Shown: positions 62,672-64,000 of the stretch, piece by piece
Numbering within the stretch: position 1 is the first letter of the stretch
Layout of the letters: the number at the start of each line of letters is the position of its first letter
From: Narthecium ossifragum
Taxonomy: Eukaryota; Streptophyta; Magnoliopsida; Dioscoreales; Nartheciaceae
NCBI GenBank assembly: GCA_963920575.1
Contig: OY986969.1
Span: forward strand, 24,405,434 to 24,469,433
Reading direction: 5' to 3'
DNA: 64,000 bases
The notes under the pieces: model-generated
What the model was told of the DNA's origin: nothing
What the model saw: only the letters and a program-made list of their open reading frames with translations
Databases searched by the model: none
Translations under genes and position numbers: made by a program

Positions 62672-63484
62672 TCATCTAATTTGGCAATTGCTTATCTCAT
62701 CATAGTCGTCCAAGGACAAGAACACTTCGTCCAAGCATGATAGCTCTGTCCCGTCGTCGTACGAGTTCCCCTGTGATCCACAGCTCGACTCGTAAACTCG
62801 GCATATCACCCATTTGTTGATCTCCTAAACATCAAGATAGATAGTAATGTCTCAGTTAGTTTAGTAATATACATGTTAATTGTGGGGGAGTAAAAAATTT
62901 AATTAATACTAACTATTCTGGGGTTGCCTCTCTTCTTGGAAGGCCTTCTACTTCCACTACTGCTACTGCTACTGTTACTGCTAGTTCTAGTGACACCATC
63001 TAATAGGTGATACTCGTGCATCATCCAATTGGTCCTGATCCCTTGAGGAGCTCCGCCGATGTAGTATACGAGAGTCTTCTTCATGCCAACAAGGTTATCA
63101 TGGCTTGTGACAGGCTCGTCGGCGCCGATGGGATTCCAGTAACCATTTGAGGAGGCTCTGTCTTGGGTCATCCGGGCGAAGAAGTACCATTTGTCACCTC
63201 CTTGCAGAGCTTTGCCTTCAAACATGCATAGTAGAGACAAATGTATGACATGTCATGATTCAATGTGCTTATTTATAATAATTAGAAATAATCACAAGAA
63301 GAATATATACTAATTAATTACCACGGAGCTCCCATGGATCATATTGGCAGAGGTCGAGGGTGGGGATGAAGTCAGGCTGGCTCCGGTCGGCGGCAGCCTT
63401 GCGGTAGAGGAAGTGAATGACGAGCTCTTCGTCGGAGGGGAAGAACCGGAAACCGGGTGGTAGGTTGTTTCCTTCCTCCCCCAT
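62672..63484 (-). CDS. XND1: NAC transcription factor, XND1/NAC104-like
   Basis: Three exons on the complement: 63322-63484, 62914-63215, 62672-62824 (205 residues). NAC subdomains: A LPPGFRFFPSDEELVIHFL (8-26), then YDPWELRGKAL, DKWYFFARMTQDRASSNGYW and TNWMMHEYHLLDG, ending with NKWVICRVYE. A Ser-run spacer (SSNSSSSSSGS) splits the domain, as in XND1. The short C-terminus has DDGTELSCLDEVFLSLDDYDE, nearly the same as in XND1, with an LxCx(D/E)-type motif linked to retinoblastoma-related protein binding. XND1 is a nuclear repressor of secondary-wall formation and cell death in xylem. A short total length and lack of a long activation domain fit. All splice sites are GT-AG. Confidence 0.93.
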
Positions 63485-63590
63485 ATGATCACACTTTTTT
63501 TTTAATATGTAATAACTTAGAAGGTGATGTAGAGAAAGAAGGAGGAGGAGGAGTGTTTGTGAAGGAGAAGGTGCCACTAATGGTCCTCTA

Positions 63591-63596
63591 CTTATA
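63591..63596 (-). promoter_or_regulatory. Candidate TATA box of the XND1-like gene
   Basis: The complement reads ACACTATAAGTAG, 107 bp before the start codon. The leader between is purine/pyrimidine-skewed and has no ATG in good context. Confidence 0.45.
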
Positions 63597-63963
63597 GTGT
63601 TAGAGAGAGAAAGGTGAGTGAGTATAGCTAGGTAGCTTTGAGGACTTGGAAAGACTAATGGTTGACAAGAGGTGGATGTGCTAGTTTTAGGCAGGCGTGC
63701 TACTGGTGCTATTGCTGGTATGATCAAGTATATGCCTATATGCATGGATGGATGACTTGGGTCAATTGCCTAATTATATATCCAAGGTTGGCTTCAAAGA
63801 TATCTCTGACTCTGATATAGATCATCCCCAAAAGTATAGCTAGCTAGAAACTTGATTCAATATTGAAACCTTAGCATAGTAATGTTAAACATCAAGAATT
63901 TTAGTTAATTAACCTCCTATATATTCTATGTATGGGTTCCTATATATGCAGGTGTTGAGATGG

Positions 63964-63967
<4 letters not shown>

Positions 63968-63998
<31 letters not shown>
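63968..63998. repeat. (AT)n microsatellite
   Basis: AT run at the window edge, upstream of the NAC gene. Confidence 0.9.

Positions 63999-64000
<2 letters not shown>

Noticed and set aside
1..64000. tRNA, rRNA or microRNA genes
   Set aside because: I looked for tRNA A/B-box patterns and obvious hairpins outside transposons and saw none convincing; a covariance-model scan would be decisive.

Overview
This is plant nuclear DNA. It holds intron-rich genes, AT-rich introns and spacers, and many class I and class II transposable elements. The protein families (plant U-box E3, ACR-type ACT-repeat protein, XND1-like NAC, SAL1 phosphatase, plant DnaJ-X protein, mitochondrial BCKDH E1-alpha) are those of a flowering plant. 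The GC-rich 5' coding parts and the ACR and E1-alpha sequences look monocot-like, possibly a non-grass monocot. That last step is an inference I could not test.

Layout. 0.1-1.3 kb (-): intronless U-box/ARM E3 ligase. 4.4-7.4 kb: a decayed copy of the upstream region and first exon of the DnaJ gene that sits at 15.4 kb. 8.0-12.8 kb (+): the 3' part of a 4-coumarate:CoA ligase-like gene with six clean exons but no N-terminal part, and with transposon debris in its second intron. 15.4-20.1 kb (+): DnaJ/DnaJ-X gene. 20.5-22.6 kb (-): ACT-repeat (ACR) gene, tail to tail with DnaJ, with a probable leader exon and TATA box near 23.9 kb. 25-43 kb: a nested transposon block. It contains an LTR-like stretch with a palindromic MITE inside, a 1,560-bp solo LTR that splits a coding-like fragment, and a large fold-back element. 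A 9.7-kb Copia (SIRE/Maximus-like) retrotransposon sits inside the fold-back element. 43.4-47.1 kb (+): SAL1-like 3'(2'),5'-bisphosphate nucleotidase behind three 82-bp tandem repeats. 47.6-55.1 kb (-): tandem duplication of a BCKDH E1-alpha gene, with the downstream half (49.1-51.4 kb) a pseudogene and 51.8-55.1 kb intact. 55.3-57.8 kb: three DNA-transposon-derived elements. 58.2-60.0 kb (-): proteasome assembly chaperone 4 homologue. 62.7-63.5 kb (-): XND1/NAC104-like transcription factor.

The genes are unrelated housekeeping, metabolic and regulatory loci and form no cluster. All exon coordinates were assembled by eye from splice sites and reading-frame continuity. For SAL1, BCKDH E1-alpha, ACR, PSMG4 and XND1 the exons join without a frame break. 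For DnaJ two 3' ends are possible, because a splice donor seems to be lost.

The most unusual features are these. (1) The fold-back element has arms of about 0.9-1 kb rich in GGA minisatellites and a tandem-repeat core, and is split by a Copia copy with a CGTGC target duplication. (2) That Copia is young by its LTRs, yet carries changes in the protease DSG triad and the first integrase aspartate, breaks in gag, and a broken extra ORF after pol. (3) Its LTRs and its pol-to-LTR spacer share an ACGGTCGA-type palindromic motif. (4) The E1-alpha duplication preserves an empty site for a solo LTR. I found no evidence of a wholly new biological system; the best candidates for new description are the fold-back element and the palindromic motif family.
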